Shown: positions 43,756 through 53,441, counted from the stretch's first letter. The stretch is 56,432 nt of DNA from Paenibacillus planticolens (GCF_013141725.1 NZ_WHNZ01000076.1:1-56432), one strand, 5' to 3'. A program made the numbers and translations. The notes: generated by a model from the letters alone, not told the origin.

Positions 43756-44796
43756 ATGAATAGGGACGATCTGAAAGCGGCGGCAGAAAGGGTATATCAG
43801 AGAATGGTCGAAGTGCCTTCCACGGAATGGGGAATGAATTTGGATAGCTGGGACTGGGTGCCGGGGGTTGGGGTCATATCGATCCTGGCTTATGCCGAGC
43901 ATACGCAGAAACAAGAAGTTATCGAATTTTTACGGCTGTGGACGGTACGCAATCATCATTTGAGCGAGCAGGTGAAAGTGATCAACTCGTTCGCTCCTTA
44001 TGCGATCTTTCCGGATCTTTACCGCCATACAGGGGATCAATGGTATTTGGAGACGGCGAAAAAGATCGGCGACTGGCTGCTGGAGGAAGCACCGCGCACC
44101 CGCGAAGGCGCATTTGAGCATACGGTGACGGAGAAGGCTAGTTTTCCTGAGCAGGTATGGGCGGATACTTTGTTTATGGCTGTGCTTTTTTTAGCCCGGC
44201 TGGCAAGGCTGACATCGGAGAGCAAATATGCGGAAGAGGCGGCGTTCCAGCTTCTTGTTCATTTGCGCTTGCTTCAAGACCCGCAAACCGGCGTGCTTTT
44301 TCACGGATGGAACTGTGCGGATGGCGACCATATGTCAGCGGCCCGTTGGACGCGCGCCAACGCCTGGGTTGTGCTGGCTTGCCCGTGGATTGTTCAAGAA
44401 ATCGAATCGTTAGTTGATATCTCGAGTGAAATTCCGGAGCGGTACCGGAAGCTTGCTGCAGGGCTAAGGGAGTATCAAGGGGAAGACGGCCTATGGCCTA
44501 CAGTCTTGGACGAACCGGAATTTTATCGGGAAACTTCCGGAAGCGCAGGCATTGCGGCAGGGTGGCTAGCCGGAATCCGCAGCGGTTGGCTGGATCATAG
44601 CTATCTTCTATCGGCGCAGAAAGCCTTAAAGGGTATACTGCCATTCATAGCGTCCGATGGAACGTTAAACGGTGTATCCGGAGGTACTCCGGTCATGCCA
44701 AGTATTGCCGCGTATCAAACAATTCCATGTTACCCGACCTTGTACGGACAAGGATTGGCGCTTATTTTGCTGTCCATGGCGATGTCAGATTCATAA
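43756..44796 (+). CDS. GH105-type unsaturated uronyl hydrolase
   Basis: A 346-residue (alpha/alpha)6-barrel protein resembling YteR/YesR. The motif FPEQVWADTLFMA holds the catalytic Asp137; FHGWNCADGDH and WTRANAWVV line the active site (the last is WxRGNGW in many relatives). GH105 enzymes hydrate the unsaturated uronic acid left at the non-reducing end by polysaccharide lyases. No signal peptide is present, so it acts in the cytoplasm. Its presence implies that lyase products reach the cell, possibly from the uncharacterised secreted protein at 32566. It ends in its own terminator. Confidence 0.87.
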   Translation: MNRDDLKAAAERVYQRMVEVPSTEWGMNLDSWDWVPGVGVISILAYAEHTQKQEVIEFLRLWTVRNHHLSEQVKVINSFAPYAIFPDLYRHTGDQWYLETAKKIGDWLLEEAPRTREGAFEHTVTEKASFPEQVWADTLFMAVLFLARLARLTSESKYAEEAAFQLLVHLRLLQDPQTGVLFHGWNCADGDHMSAARWTRANAWVVLACPWIVQEIESLVDISSEIPERYRKLAAGLREYQGEDGLWPTVLDEPEFYRETSGSAGIAAGWLAGIRSGWLDHSYLLSAQKALKGILPFIASDGTLNGVSGGTPVMPSIAAYQTIPCYPTLYGQGLALILLSMAMSDS

Positions 44797-44817
44797 TGTA
44801 TCACATCATTAAGTTAC

Positions 44818-44860
44818 AGGCGGCAGCCAAGTTCTTGGCGTAGTCCGCCTTTTTGTTTTT
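44818..44860 (+). terminator. Terminator of the GH105 gene
   Basis: AGGCGG pairs with CCGCCT, with an inner GCCAAG-TT-CTTGGC stem, followed by TTTTTGTTTTT. Confidence 0.88.
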
Positions 44861-44932
44861 CCTTGCGGGACGGAGTTTTTTTGACTATAGTCCAAGATAG
44901 GAAGAAGGCTAACGAAGCAAGGAGTGCTTGGA

Positions 44933-46789
44933 ATGAAATCAGCTAGAATGATGTATGCGAATTTAAGTTTGAGAGTACGGCTGACTTCTTCGTACATTGC
45001 GCTGATCGTCGTCTCGATGACCGTACTGGGCGTTGGTTACTATGTGAAGAGTTCGGAAGTTATATTGAAGAATGCAAGCGGAACGTATTTGGGGTTAGTG
45101 AAAAGCAGCAATCAATCCTTGGATGCGAAGTTTGCGAGTGTCGAGCAGAGCGCGATCAACATGCATTTGGATGAAGATTTATTCAATGTGTTCAATACAA
45201 CCGACTTGCAAAAGAAATATTTGGATTATGAAAACGATAGAAAAGTAACCCGGGTTCTGCAAAAATATTTTCCTACTTCGGAAGATGTATACTCGGTCAA
45301 TTTGGCCACGAAAGAGTATACGTTTGGGGGCAACCCTAATTTCTGGATCCCGAAAAAGGACTTTTCCGCCTCCGATATTTACCAGATAGGGATCAACTCC
45401 ATAGACCGCACTTTGTGGGTTCCAACGTATAATTTACTTGAAAAATTTTACGCCTCCTCCGCGGTATCCAGCACGAAAGACCAGTACGTATTCACAGCTA
45501 CGAGGCTGATTAACTTATCGCATGTCGCTAACAACTTGTTGAGATCTATGGATAAAGACGCAGAAAGGCCGATTCTTCTCGTTAATTTCCAGGAATCCAT
45601 GATCAGCAGGGCGTTCAAGGAGAGTCTTGTTGTGAAGGACTCTTATTATTATGTTTTGACAGGCGACAATGCAGTCGTTTCAACTTCCAATCAAGCCGGC
45701 CTCCGGCCCGTAAGCCAGGAATGGATCAACAATGCCATCGCGCGGAAGAGCGGTACGGAATTTGTGCAAGTGGACGGGAAAAAGATGGTCGTCTGCTTTG
45801 ATGTGATCGCTACGACAGGTTGGCTGTCTGCGGTATTCATTCCGTATGACAATCTTTTGAAAACGATGCCAAATATGTTCAGCTATACGCTCTATTCCAC
45901 TATATTGGTCATTGTCCTATCCATTTTTCTTGCCTCTTTTTTTTCAAGCCGAATTACCATGCCTCTTAAAAAGCTGATGTGGGGGATTAAACAGATTGGA
46001 GAAGGGAATTTCAATACGAGGATTGACACTTATGGCACTAGCGAAGTCAACCTGATCATCCATAAATTTAATCAGATGAACGATAAAATCCAAGTATTGA
46101 TCGAAGAAAATTACGAGACGCATCTGAAGGAGATGGAGGCCGAATTAAAAGCTCTGAATTTTCAATTCAACCCGCATTTTCTTTATAATACGCTCAATAT
46201 TATCAACTATTTGGCCATCGAAAATAAGCAGACGGTTATCAGTAACATGCTTGTGGAGCTTTCGGAAATGCTGGAATATACAGCTAAAAAATCCGGCGAA
46301 GTGGCTTTCAGCGAAGATGTGAAATATCTACAAAATTACGATTATATTATGAGGCAGCGGTTTGAAGATAAATTTCAAATCGAATATCAAATCGATCCGG
46401 CCTTATACCGCTATACGGTGCCCAAGTTTTTCTTGCAGCCTTTCATGGAGAATGCGCTGATTCATGCTTTGGAAGACAGGGAAACAGGCGGGTGGATTCG
46501 GGTGAGCGGGAGGATTGCGGGTACAACAAGGATATTTACGATTGAAGACAACGGGAAAGGCATGGACCCGGATACACTTATGCGCGTGCTAGCGACCATA
46601 GACGATCCTGTCAGCATGAGCAAATCGATCGGTATCGCCAATGTGAATAAGCGCGTGAAACTCATTTATGGTTCTCAGTACGGTGTAGAAATCCAATCCC
46701 AAGGGAATAAAGGTACTAAGATAACAATTACTTTACCGCTACCGCCTGACTCCAATTCCAAGCTATACGAAGAAGGCGGAGAAAGCTGA
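44933..46789 (+). CDS. YesM-type sensor histidine kinase
   Basis: About 618 residues. A transmembrane helix near ~22-42, an extracellular sensor region, a second helix near ~315-335 and a HAMP segment (SRITMPLKKLMWGIKQIGEGN) precede the His_kinase domain with the phosphorylated His415 (FQFNPHFLYNTLN) and the ATPase domain (ENALIHALE; EDNGKGMD). The ATG at 44933 is eight bases after AAGGAG; a GTG nine bases earlier overlaps that site. The partner is probably the response regulator at 51818, on the far side of the transporter and GH32 genes. Confidence 0.92.
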   Translation: MKSARMMYANLSLRVRLTSSYIALIVVSMTVLGVGYYVKSSEVILKNASGTYLGLVKSSNQSLDAKFASVEQSAINMHLDEDLFNVFNTTDLQKKYLDYENDRKVTRVLQKYFPTSEDVYSVNLATKEYTFGGNPNFWIPKKDFSASDIYQIGINSIDRTLWVPTYNLLEKFYASSAVSSTKDQYVFTATRLINLSHVANNLLRSMDKDAERPILLVNFQESMISRAFKESLVVKDSYYYVLTGDNAVVSTSNQAGLRPVSQEWINNAIARKSGTEFVQVDGKKMVVCFDVIATTGWLSAVFIPYDNLLKTMPNMFSYTLYSTILVIVLSIFLASFFSSRITMPLKKLMWGIKQIGEGNFNTRIDTYGTSEVNLIIHKFNQMNDKIQVLIEENYETHLKEMEAELKALNFQFNPHFLYNTLNIINYLAIENKQTVISNMLVELSEMLEYTAKKSGEVAFSEDVKYLQNYDYIMRQRFEDKFQIEYQIDPALYRYTVPKFFLQPFMENALIHALEDRETGGWIRVSGRIAGTTRIFTIEDNGKGMDPDTLMRVLATIDDPVSMSKSIGIANVNKRVKLIYGSQYGVEIQSQGNKGTKITITLPLPPDSNSKLYEEGGES

Positions 46790-46840
46790 CCATAGAAGCA
46801 TACCTGCACAAAGGGCTGTCCCTTAAGTCATAGAAATGAC
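46787..46840. repeat. Dispersed repeat R1, copy C (partial)
   Basis: TGACCATAGAAGCATACCTGCACAAAG-type sequence aligns with bases 49-102 of the window without gaps; the first half is closer than the second. It overlaps the stop codon of the kinase gene by three bases. The hairpin half of R1 is missing. Confidence 0.6.
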
Positions 46841-46952
46841 TGGGGACCGCTTCTTTTTCATTATGAAAATCAAAAATGTAAGGGTTTTCGGTACAAAAGT
46901 CCACCTTTTCACGTTTTTTAGAGTAGGATTGGCCGAATCATCCACGATATGA

Positions 46953-46966
46953 TGAAAGCGTAAACA
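46953..46966 (+). promoter_or_regulatory. cre-like CcpA operator before the fructan importer
   Basis: TGAAAGCGTAAACA fits the relaxed cre pattern WTGNAANCGNWNNCW. It lies about 26 bases before the binding-protein start, where CcpA binding would block transcription. Confidence 0.5.
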
Positions 46967-46991
46967 AGATAACGTACATGGAGGGGTTAAA

Positions 46992-48308
46992 ATGAAAGAA
47001 GGAAAGAAAGGGCTGCTCGCGGTCACTAGTCTACTCACGGTATCCCTGCTTGCCGGATGTTCCACAGGCGGACAAACGAACTCAGGCGACACTGCCGGAA
47101 ACAATAGCCAAGCTGCCCAAAAGGAAGTGGAAATCTCCTACTGGAGACCGCAAGCAAGCGGTCCGGAGGACGACTTCTACGTAAGAAGAGTGGATGAGTT
47201 CAATAAGGCTTACCAAGGGAAAATCAAGTTGAAAATGGAGCCCATTACAAGAGGAAACTCCTTTGCCTATGAAGATAAAATTAACGCGGCCGTAGCCTCC
47301 CATACGCTCCCAGACGTGCTTTCCATGGACGGTCCGAATGTGGCGAACTATGCAGCATCCAAAATCATCATCCCGCTGGATGAGTATTATACCAAGGACG
47401 ATTTGAACGACTTCGTTCCATCCATTATCCAGCAGGGGACTTATAAAGATAAATTTTATGCCGCCGGGCTGGCCGAGTCCTCTGTTGTCTTGTTCTACAA
47501 CAAGAAGATTATGAAGCAGTACGGCATTGAGCCTCCGACGAATATGAAGGACGCCTGGACTTGGGATCAGTGGTATGACGTGATGAAGAAGACAGCGCAG
47601 AACGACGTATTCGGTACGAACATGATCAATGACAAAGGCGAGTGGATGACGTACGCTTTCGAGCAAATGTGGATTTCGGCGGGAACGGACATTGTCAATA
47701 AAGAAGGCACATCGGCGAAAGGTTGGGTGAACAGCGACAAGGGACTTGCGGCTGCCAACTTTCTGCAAAAGCTGGCCAAGGAAAAATTGTTTAACATTGA
47801 TCCGAAGCCGACCGAGTTCGAAGAAGGCAAAGCGGCGACAAAGCTGGGCGGGCCGTGGAACATTCCGGGCTTTAAGAACTATCCGGATTTGGAATGGGGC
47901 ATCACCTATTTCCCTAGGAAAGCTGACGGCATCTCAACCTCGCCATCGGGCAGTTGGGCTATCGGCGTAACTACGGACAGCAAGCATCCGAAGGAAGCGG
48001 CGGAAGTGGTGAAGTGGATGACGAACAAGGATAGCTCTGCTCAGCTTGCCAAAGCCATCAGCATGCCGGCCAGCAGGAAATCGGCCTATGACAGTCTGCC
48101 GGAATACAACGATCTTCCATTGCGGGTTATTAAGGAACAGGTGACGACGGTATCGCATGCAAGACCTGTAACACCGGCCTATCCGGTGCTGACGCAAAAG
48201 TTCGCCGAAGCGTTAACGGACATCATGATGGGAGCCGACGTGAAGAAATCTTTGGATAACGTAGCTGCTTCTTATGATGAAGAATATAAGCGAAACTTTA
48301 GCAACTAG
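46992..48308 (+). CDS. Sugar-binding lipoprotein of a MalE/UgpB-type importer
   Basis: A 438-residue family 1 binding protein with lipobox LLAGC near residue 23 and a Ser/Gly/Asn-rich linker. The folded part contains ISYWRPQASGPEDDF, GLAESSVVLFYNKKIMKQYG and LGGPWNIPGF, typical of MalE/UgpB-type proteins. With GH32 and a fructokinase downstream, a fructo-oligosaccharide or sucrose-type ligand is likely. The gene is separated from the permeases by a 122-base gap with a stem-loop that could favour higher expression of the binding protein. Confidence 0.9.
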   Translation: MKEGKKGLLAVTSLLTVSLLAGCSTGGQTNSGDTAGNNSQAAQKEVEISYWRPQASGPEDDFYVRRVDEFNKAYQGKIKLKMEPITRGNSFAYEDKINAAVASHTLPDVLSMDGPNVANYAASKIIIPLDEYYTKDDLNDFVPSIIQQGTYKDKFYAAGLAESSVVLFYNKKIMKQYGIEPPTNMKDAWTWDQWYDVMKKTAQNDVFGTNMINDKGEWMTYAFEQMWISAGTDIVNKEGTSAKGWVNSDKGLAAANFLQKLAKEKLFNIDPKPTEFEEGKAATKLGGPWNIPGFKNYPDLEWGITYFPRKADGISTSPSGSWAIGVTTDSKHPKEAAEVVKWMTNKDSSAQLAKAISMPASRKSAYDSLPEYNDLPLRVIKEQVTTVSHARPVTPAYPVLTQKFAEALTDIMMGADVKKSLDNVAASYDEEYKRNFSN

Positions 48309-48329
48309 AACTTTCAATGATTACGCAGA

Positions 48330-48369
48330 AGCGGCATTAAGACAGGCTCGATTTCAGCCGGATGCCGCT
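48330..48369 (+). promoter_or_regulatory. Intercistronic stem-loop after the binding-protein gene
   Basis: AGCGGCAT pairs with ATGCCGCT around an inner GGCT/AGCC stem. There is no T-run, so it is unlikely to end transcription; such hairpins can protect the upstream mRNA. Confidence 0.45.
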
Positions 48370-48430
48370 CCCCGCGGTCATTCCGAAGTGAGGATCTTGG
48401 ATTTTTGAAGAGGGGAGTGATGATCGATCC

Positions 48431-49357
48431 ATGCAGAACGTTACGACACAAGTTCATACAAACACGAAGTCTAAAGTGACATCAATCGGATTTCAGAAGC
48501 GAAGAGAGTCCATCACGGGATATTCATTCATACTGCCAGCTGTGCTCCTGCTCTTTGTATTCCTGCTGCTGCCATTTTTGCTGGCGGTGGTGTTCGGTTT
48601 CACCAAATTCAATTTATTGCGGCCGGATCAGATTAAATTTACTGGCTTGGATAACTACATGCTCCTGTTTAAGGATAAGCTCTTTTATAAATCTTTGTAT
48701 AACACAATGTATTTCACAGTCATCGTTGTTCCCGTCCAATCGGCGGTAGCATTGCTGCTGGCCTTGTTAGTCAATAATCAGCTTAAAATCAGAAATGTAT
48801 TCCGGATTGCTTACTTTAGCCCGGTTATTACATCGATGACGGTTATCGCTATTTTGTGGATTTCCCTGTATAACCCGAATGAGGGATTGATCAATTCCGC
48901 CTTGCATCTGTTTGGCATACCGAAGCAGCCCTTTTTGCGAAGCGCGGATCAGGCGATGAACTCCATCATCTTCATGTCCGTATGGCAAGCGGCAGGATAT
49001 CAAATGATGATTTTTTTGGCGGGCCTTCAAAGCATTCCAAAAGATTTGTACGAAGCCTCGGCGATGGACGGCGCGAATAAGTTCCAACAGCTCAAATTTA
49101 TTACGATTCCAAGTTTGTACAATGTTATCGTATTCGTTCTGACGATTACTACGATTCAAGCGGTGAAGCTGTTCACTCAACCTTATGTGATGACGGGCGG
49201 CGGGCCGGAGAATTCCACAAGAACGCTCGCGCTGCTCATTTACCAGCAAGGGTTCCAATTCAGGAATGCAGGTTATGCTTCCGCCGTATCCGTTATTTTC
49301 TTCCTCATCGTAGTCGCGATCTCGTTTTCTATGAAGAAATTTTTTAAAGACAGATAA
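48431..49357 (+). CDS. Sugar ABC importer permease, MalF-type
   Basis: A 308-residue protein with six hydrophobic helices (GYSFILPAVLLLFVFLLLPFLLAVVFGFT first) and the EAA loop KDLYEASAMDGANKFQQLKFITIP. It pairs with the MalG-type permease 22 bases downstream. The subgroup differs from the LplB-type permeases elsewhere in the window. Confidence 0.92.
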   Translation: MQNVTTQVHTNTKSKVTSIGFQKRRESITGYSFILPAVLLLFVFLLLPFLLAVVFGFTKFNLLRPDQIKFTGLDNYMLLFKDKLFYKSLYNTMYFTVIVVPVQSAVALLLALLVNNQLKIRNVFRIAYFSPVITSMTVIAILWISLYNPNEGLINSALHLFGIPKQPFLRSADQAMNSIIFMSVWQAAGYQMMIFLAGLQSIPKDLYEASAMDGANKFQQLKFITIPSLYNVIVFVLTITTIQAVKLFTQPYVMTGGGPENSTRTLALLIYQQGFQFRNAGYASAVSVIFFLIVVAISFSMKKFFKDR

Positions 49358-49378
49358 TAATAGGAAGGAGATGTGCTC

Positions 49379-50209
49379 ATGGCTGATCGTAAGATTAAAA
49401 TATTCATCTATGCGTCTAATATTATCATGTCGGTGCTCTTTATGATCCCGCTGGTATGGATGGTCGTTTCATCACTGAAACCGGAAAATCAAATTTTCGC
49501 AGATCTAGGCTCGATCAAGTCTTTACTTCCTACGACTATAACATTTGATAATTATATAAAAGCTTTCAACCGGATTCCCATGATGAAATATTTATTTAAC
49601 AGTTTGTTCTATGTTTCGATTATCGGCATAAGCGGCTTAGGGGTTAACTCGATCTGCGGGTATGCGCTGGCCAAGCTTAATTTTAAAGGGAAAGGCGTAA
49701 TTCTTACCGCCATTATTGCGCTGATGATCGTACCGTTTGAAAGTATCGTGATGCCGCTCTATTTCGTCGTCAACGGCTTGAGCTGGGTGAACACGTGGCT
49801 GGCGCTTATCGTGCCGTTCATTGCGAACTGCTTCAGCATTTTCATGTTCCGCCAGTTTTTTATGGACATTCCGAACGAACTTCTGGAATCGGCGGCAATA
49901 GACGGCTCGTCTCCTCTGAAAACATTTCTGAAAATTGTCGTTCCCCTTTCAGGACCCGTATTTACGACGGTTTTCATTCTGGATTTTATCTCCCATTGGG
50001 GGGATTTCATGTGGCCTATTCTGGTCACTACGGGAGAATCTTTGAGGAATATACAGCTCGGTATTCAAACGTTCTTTACACTTCCTCCTATTTTCTACGG
50101 ACAAATCATGGCGACGCTTACGTTCACCACTTTGCCGATCGTCGCGATTTTTCTGCTTCTGCAAAAGTACTATGTACAGGGCATCACCAGCACCGGTATC
50201 AAAGGGTAA
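49379..50209 (+). CDS. Sugar ABC importer permease, MalG-type
   Basis: A 276-residue protein with about six helices, the EAA loop NELLESAAIDGSSPLKTFLKIVVP and the C-terminal end LQKYYVQGITSTGIKG. An in-frame GTG two codons upstream exists; the ATG at 49379 is preferred because GGAAGGAG ends eight bases before it. The ATPase is not linked. Confidence 0.92.
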   Translation: MADRKIKIFIYASNIIMSVLFMIPLVWMVVSSLKPENQIFADLGSIKSLLPTTITFDNYIKAFNRIPMMKYLFNSLFYVSIIGISGLGVNSICGYALAKLNFKGKGVILTAIIALMIVPFESIVMPLYFVVNGLSWVNTWLALIVPFIANCFSIFMFRQFFMDIPNELLESAAIDGSSPLKTFLKIVVPLSGPVFTTVFILDFISHWGDFMWPILVTTGESLRNIQLGIQTFFTLPPIFYGQIMATLTFTTLPIVAIFLLLQKYYVQGITSTGIKG

Positions 50210-50262
50210 TTCGACTCGGCTAATCGGGCCGGGCAACATTTTATGGGAATAGAGGTAGTTGT

Positions 50263-51762
50263 ATGACGAACGACTTGACGAACGAATTGTACAGGCCGCA
50301 ATTTCACTTTTCTCCTCAGCTTAATTGGATGAACGATCCGAACGGACTCGTCTATTTTGATGGCGAATATCATTTGTTTTATCAATATCATCCTCATGGA
50401 ACGACATGGGGACCGATGCATTGGGGCCATGCGATCAGCAGGGACCTTGTGCACTGGGAGCATGCTCCGATTGCTTTGGAACCCGATGAGCACGGGCAAA
50501 TTTTTTCCGGCAGCGCTGTTGTGGATTGGCAGGATACGAGCGGTTTTTTTGACGGAGAAGCCGGATTGGTCGCTATTTTTACGCATCATGATCAAGAACC
50601 GGACAGCGGTGTTCCAAGGGAACGCCAAAGCTTGGCTTACAGCCGGGATTCCGGCAGAACCTGGACCAAATACAGCGGCAACCCAGTGCTGACCGATGCG
50701 AGGTTTCCGGATTTCCGCGACCCTAAGGTGTTCTGGCATACACAAACAAATCAATGGATCATGATACTGGCCTCCGGCCAAACGGTAAGCATTTATCATT
50801 CGGCGAATTTGAAGGAGTGGTCCTTTGCCAGTCAATTTGGAGAGGGAGAAGGGGCGCATATCGGTGTCTGGGAATGTCCCGATTTATTCGAGCTGGCGAT
50901 AGACGGCGATCCTGCGCGAACGAAATGGGTCATGCTGGTCTCCATCGGCAATTCCCCGGAATATCCCGAAGGCTCCAGAACACAGTACTTTATCGGAGAT
51001 TTCGACGGTACGGTGTTTAAGAACGATGCCTCTCCCGAAACGGTAGCATGGCTCGATGGCGGGAGAGATAATTACGCGGGAGTCAGTTGGTCGGATATTC
51101 CGGCTAAGGATGGCCGCCGCATCTATATCGGATGGATGAGCAACTGGAAATACGCGCAAGTGACGCCAACGACAAGCTGGCGCAGCGCAATGACACTCCC
51201 AAGAACGCTAGGCTTAAAAAGCCGCAAGGATCAAATCATTTTTGTGCAGCAGCCTGTCCATGAACTAAACCAGTTGAAATTAGACACTTCTAACTGGGAG
51301 GATACGATTGTGGAGCCCGGTCAAAGCGCGCTGCCCGTATTTGATCTTTCGTGCTTTGTGATAGAGGCCGAGTTTGAGCTGCAGACTGCCGCGGAATTTG
51401 GATTCAAAGTCCGGACATCCGGTTTATCTGAAACTATGGTAGGCTATGAAGTAGAAAAGCAAGAGGTTTTCGTCGACCGTTCTCGTTCCGGCGAAGATGC
51501 CTTCCATGCGGATTTCTCAGGCAGACATGTGGTCAAGGCGGAAGCGCAGGAGCGGCGCCTCAAGCTGCACATTTGGGTGGATACGTCATCGATCGAAGTG
51601 TTTGCAGGCGAAGGGGAAGCCGTTATTACCGATTTAATATTTCCTGGGAAAGAAGAGAAAAGTCTGGAGATCTATTCGCTTCAAGGAACTGTTAGATTGA
51701 TCTCGCTAAACATATCTCCGCTGAAGAGCATTTGGACATATACCGGGGTCCCCGCAAAGTAA
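50263..51762 (+). CDS. GH32 beta-fructosidase (sucrose/levan-type)
   Basis: A 499-residue GH32 enzyme. The three catalytic acids are in place: nucleophile Asp25 (NWMNDPNG), transition-state stabiliser Asp153 (FRDPK) and acid/base Glu204 (WECPD). The N-terminal five-bladed propeller is followed by a beta-sandwich. No signal peptide is seen, so it acts on imported sucrose or fructo-oligosaccharides and releases fructose for the ROK kinase. Choice among sucrose, inulin and levan fragments cannot be made from these motifs. Confidence 0.93.
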   Translation: MTNDLTNELYRPQFHFSPQLNWMNDPNGLVYFDGEYHLFYQYHPHGTTWGPMHWGHAISRDLVHWEHAPIALEPDEHGQIFSGSAVVDWQDTSGFFDGEAGLVAIFTHHDQEPDSGVPRERQSLAYSRDSGRTWTKYSGNPVLTDARFPDFRDPKVFWHTQTNQWIMILASGQTVSIYHSANLKEWSFASQFGEGEGAHIGVWECPDLFELAIDGDPARTKWVMLVSIGNSPEYPEGSRTQYFIGDFDGTVFKNDASPETVAWLDGGRDNYAGVSWSDIPAKDGRRIYIGWMSNWKYAQVTPTTSWRSAMTLPRTLGLKSRKDQIIFVQQPVHELNQLKLDTSNWEDTIVEPGQSALPVFDLSCFVIEAEFELQTAAEFGFKVRTSGLSETMVGYEVEKQEVFVDRSRSGEDAFHADFSGRHVVKAEAQERRLKLHIWVDTSSIEVFAGEGEAVITDLIFPGKEEKSLEIYSLQGTVRLISLNISPLKSIWTYTGVPAK

Positions 51763-51768
51763 CTGGAC

Positions 51769-51800
51769 TAGGGATCTTTGATCGGAGATCAAGGTCTCAC
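51769..51800 (+). promoter_or_regulatory. Hairpin before the response-regulator gene, shared with the rRNA leader
   Basis: TAGGGATCTTTGATC and AGATCAAGGTCTC form a stem-loop; the segment matches 56397-56425 in 27 of 29 positions. It lies 18 bases before the response-regulator ATG and 7 bases after the GH32 stop. A few T follow, so weak termination is possible. Confidence 0.6.
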
Positions 51801-51817
51801 ATTTTTAGGAGGCTTGC

Positions 51818-53440
51818 ATGCAAAACATTCTGGTAGTGGATGATGAGGCCATACAGCGAAGAGTACTCGCCAAAATGATCAGGGAAGCCAGACCTAACTG
51901 TCAAGTGTTGGAAGCCAAAAACGGTCAAGAAGCCTTAGAGATCATCCACCGTGATGACATCGATATTGTGTTCACGGATATTAAGATGCCTATACTGGAC
52001 GGTTTAGAGCTGATTGAGAAGATGAATGCTTCATCGCATGATATCAAGGTGATTATACTCAGCGGATACCGATATTTTGAATATGCGCAAAAGGCGATTC
52101 AACTAGGGGCCTTTGACTATTTGGTGAAGCCCGTGAAAGAGGAAAGCATAGCCCAAACCTTGGAGAAAGTGGAGAGCAGCATTCGAAAAGAACAAACGAA
52201 TCTGCTCGAAAACGAAGAAATCAAGCAGCAGTTGAACAGGACCTTATCCGTTTATTATGAACGTCTTCTCACTGACTGGGTAACGGGAGGGATAGCCGAG
52301 TCCAAATGCACAGAGATTCGTCAACAATTTTCCCTGGAAAACAGGGGGATCGTCATTGCCGCTAAACTGAACGATGAAAGTCTGCTGATGGAACCGCTCT
52401 ATAGTGTGGATCGCATGAAAAGCGTTATGTTAAGCGGGATGGAAGACCGGAGCAGCAGTATCGGTCCTTCCGTCTCGTTCTTCTCCGGTGAGGACAAGGG
52501 TCTGTTGATCACGGTGCTGACCATGGATCGGCCGTATGCCGAAGAAAGCGAGACGTTGACGAAGCTGTTGAAAGAGTTCGCGGCACAAACGTTCGAGCAA
52601 TTCGGGATCACTTTGACGATCGGGATTGGAGAGGAACGAAGCCATCTGTTCCAGGAAGCGAGACATTCCTGCAAAGAAGCGCTGACAGCGGCTTCTTTTC
52701 GCTACTTTTTGCCTGCACAAGATGTGATTCGGTTTTCGGATATTAGCGGCCTTATTCGCCCCATGCATTATGATTATTTGAAAGAGGAAGAACTGTTCAA
52801 GGAATCTATCCGTAAAACGAAGAGCGAGCAGATCGTTAAACATGTCGATGAATGGTTTGAGCGTATCCTGAAGAATGGATTCCCTTATCCCGATCAATGG
52901 AATAAAGCTGTCATTCGTATGGTATCCAGCACAGCTTCTGTCATTAAAGACTTTGTGACGGACCAGGATTATACAGATATTCTGGTTAAAGCCGAAACTC
53001 AGCTGTCTGCCAGCAGTGATTATGTAAGTTGTAAAAGCCGATTTCAGGAAACGCTCATGCTGTTTATGGACATCCTCCTGAAGAGCCGTTCCAAAAAACA
53101 CGAATCCGTTATTGAAACGTGCGTTCATTATCTGGAGATGCACTATATGGAGGACTTGTCCCTGGATCGGGTAGCGAATCATTTGTTTTTTAGCCCGAAT
53201 TATTTGAGCCTGATATTCAAAAACCATTTGGGGATGACATTCAGTAAATATTTGACCGACATGCGGATTAAGAAAGGGATTGAATTGCTTCAAAACAGCA
53301 CCCTGAAAGTTTACGAAATTGCACCCAGAGTCGGTTTTAAGGATGAAAAGTACTTCTATAGAGTGTTTAAGAGTCGATTCGGAGTGACTCCCGACGAATA
53401 TCGCAGGAATATTCATTTGAACAAGAAGGAGGTATATTGA
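51818..53440 (+). CDS. YesN-type response regulator (receiver plus AraC domain)
   Basis: A 540-residue protein. The receiver domain (~1-120) has the acidic pair VVDDEAI, the phosphorylated Asp54 (VFTDIKMPILDG) and conserved Lys (YLVKPVKEE). A long linker leads to two AraC helix-turn-helix motifs at the C-terminus (LDRVANHLFFSPNYLSLIFKN and IAPRVGFKDEKYFYRVFKS). It is the probable partner of the kinase at 44933 and activator of the fructan genes. It starts behind TTAGGAGG. Confidence 0.93.
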   Translation: MQNILVVDDEAIQRRVLAKMIREARPNCQVLEAKNGQEALEIIHRDDIDIVFTDIKMPILDGLELIEKMNASSHDIKVIILSGYRYFEYAQKAIQLGAFDYLVKPVKEESIAQTLEKVESSIRKEQTNLLENEEIKQQLNRTLSVYYERLLTDWVTGGIAESKCTEIRQQFSLENRGIVIAAKLNDESLLMEPLYSVDRMKSVMLSGMEDRSSSIGPSVSFFSGEDKGLLITVLTMDRPYAEESETLTKLLKEFAAQTFEQFGITLTIGIGEERSHLFQEARHSCKEALTAASFRYFLPAQDVIRFSDISGLIRPMHYDYLKEEELFKESIRKTKSEQIVKHVDEWFERILKNGFPYPDQWNKAVIRMVSSTASVIKDFVTDQDYTDILVKAETQLSASSDYVSCKSRFQETLMLFMDILLKSRSKKHESVIETCVHYLEMHYMEDLSLDRVANHLFFSPNYLSLIFKNHLGMTFSKYLTDMRIKKGIELLQNSTLKVYEIAPRVGFKDEKYFYRVFKSRFGVTPDEYRRNIHLNKKEVY

Positions 53441-53441
53441 G

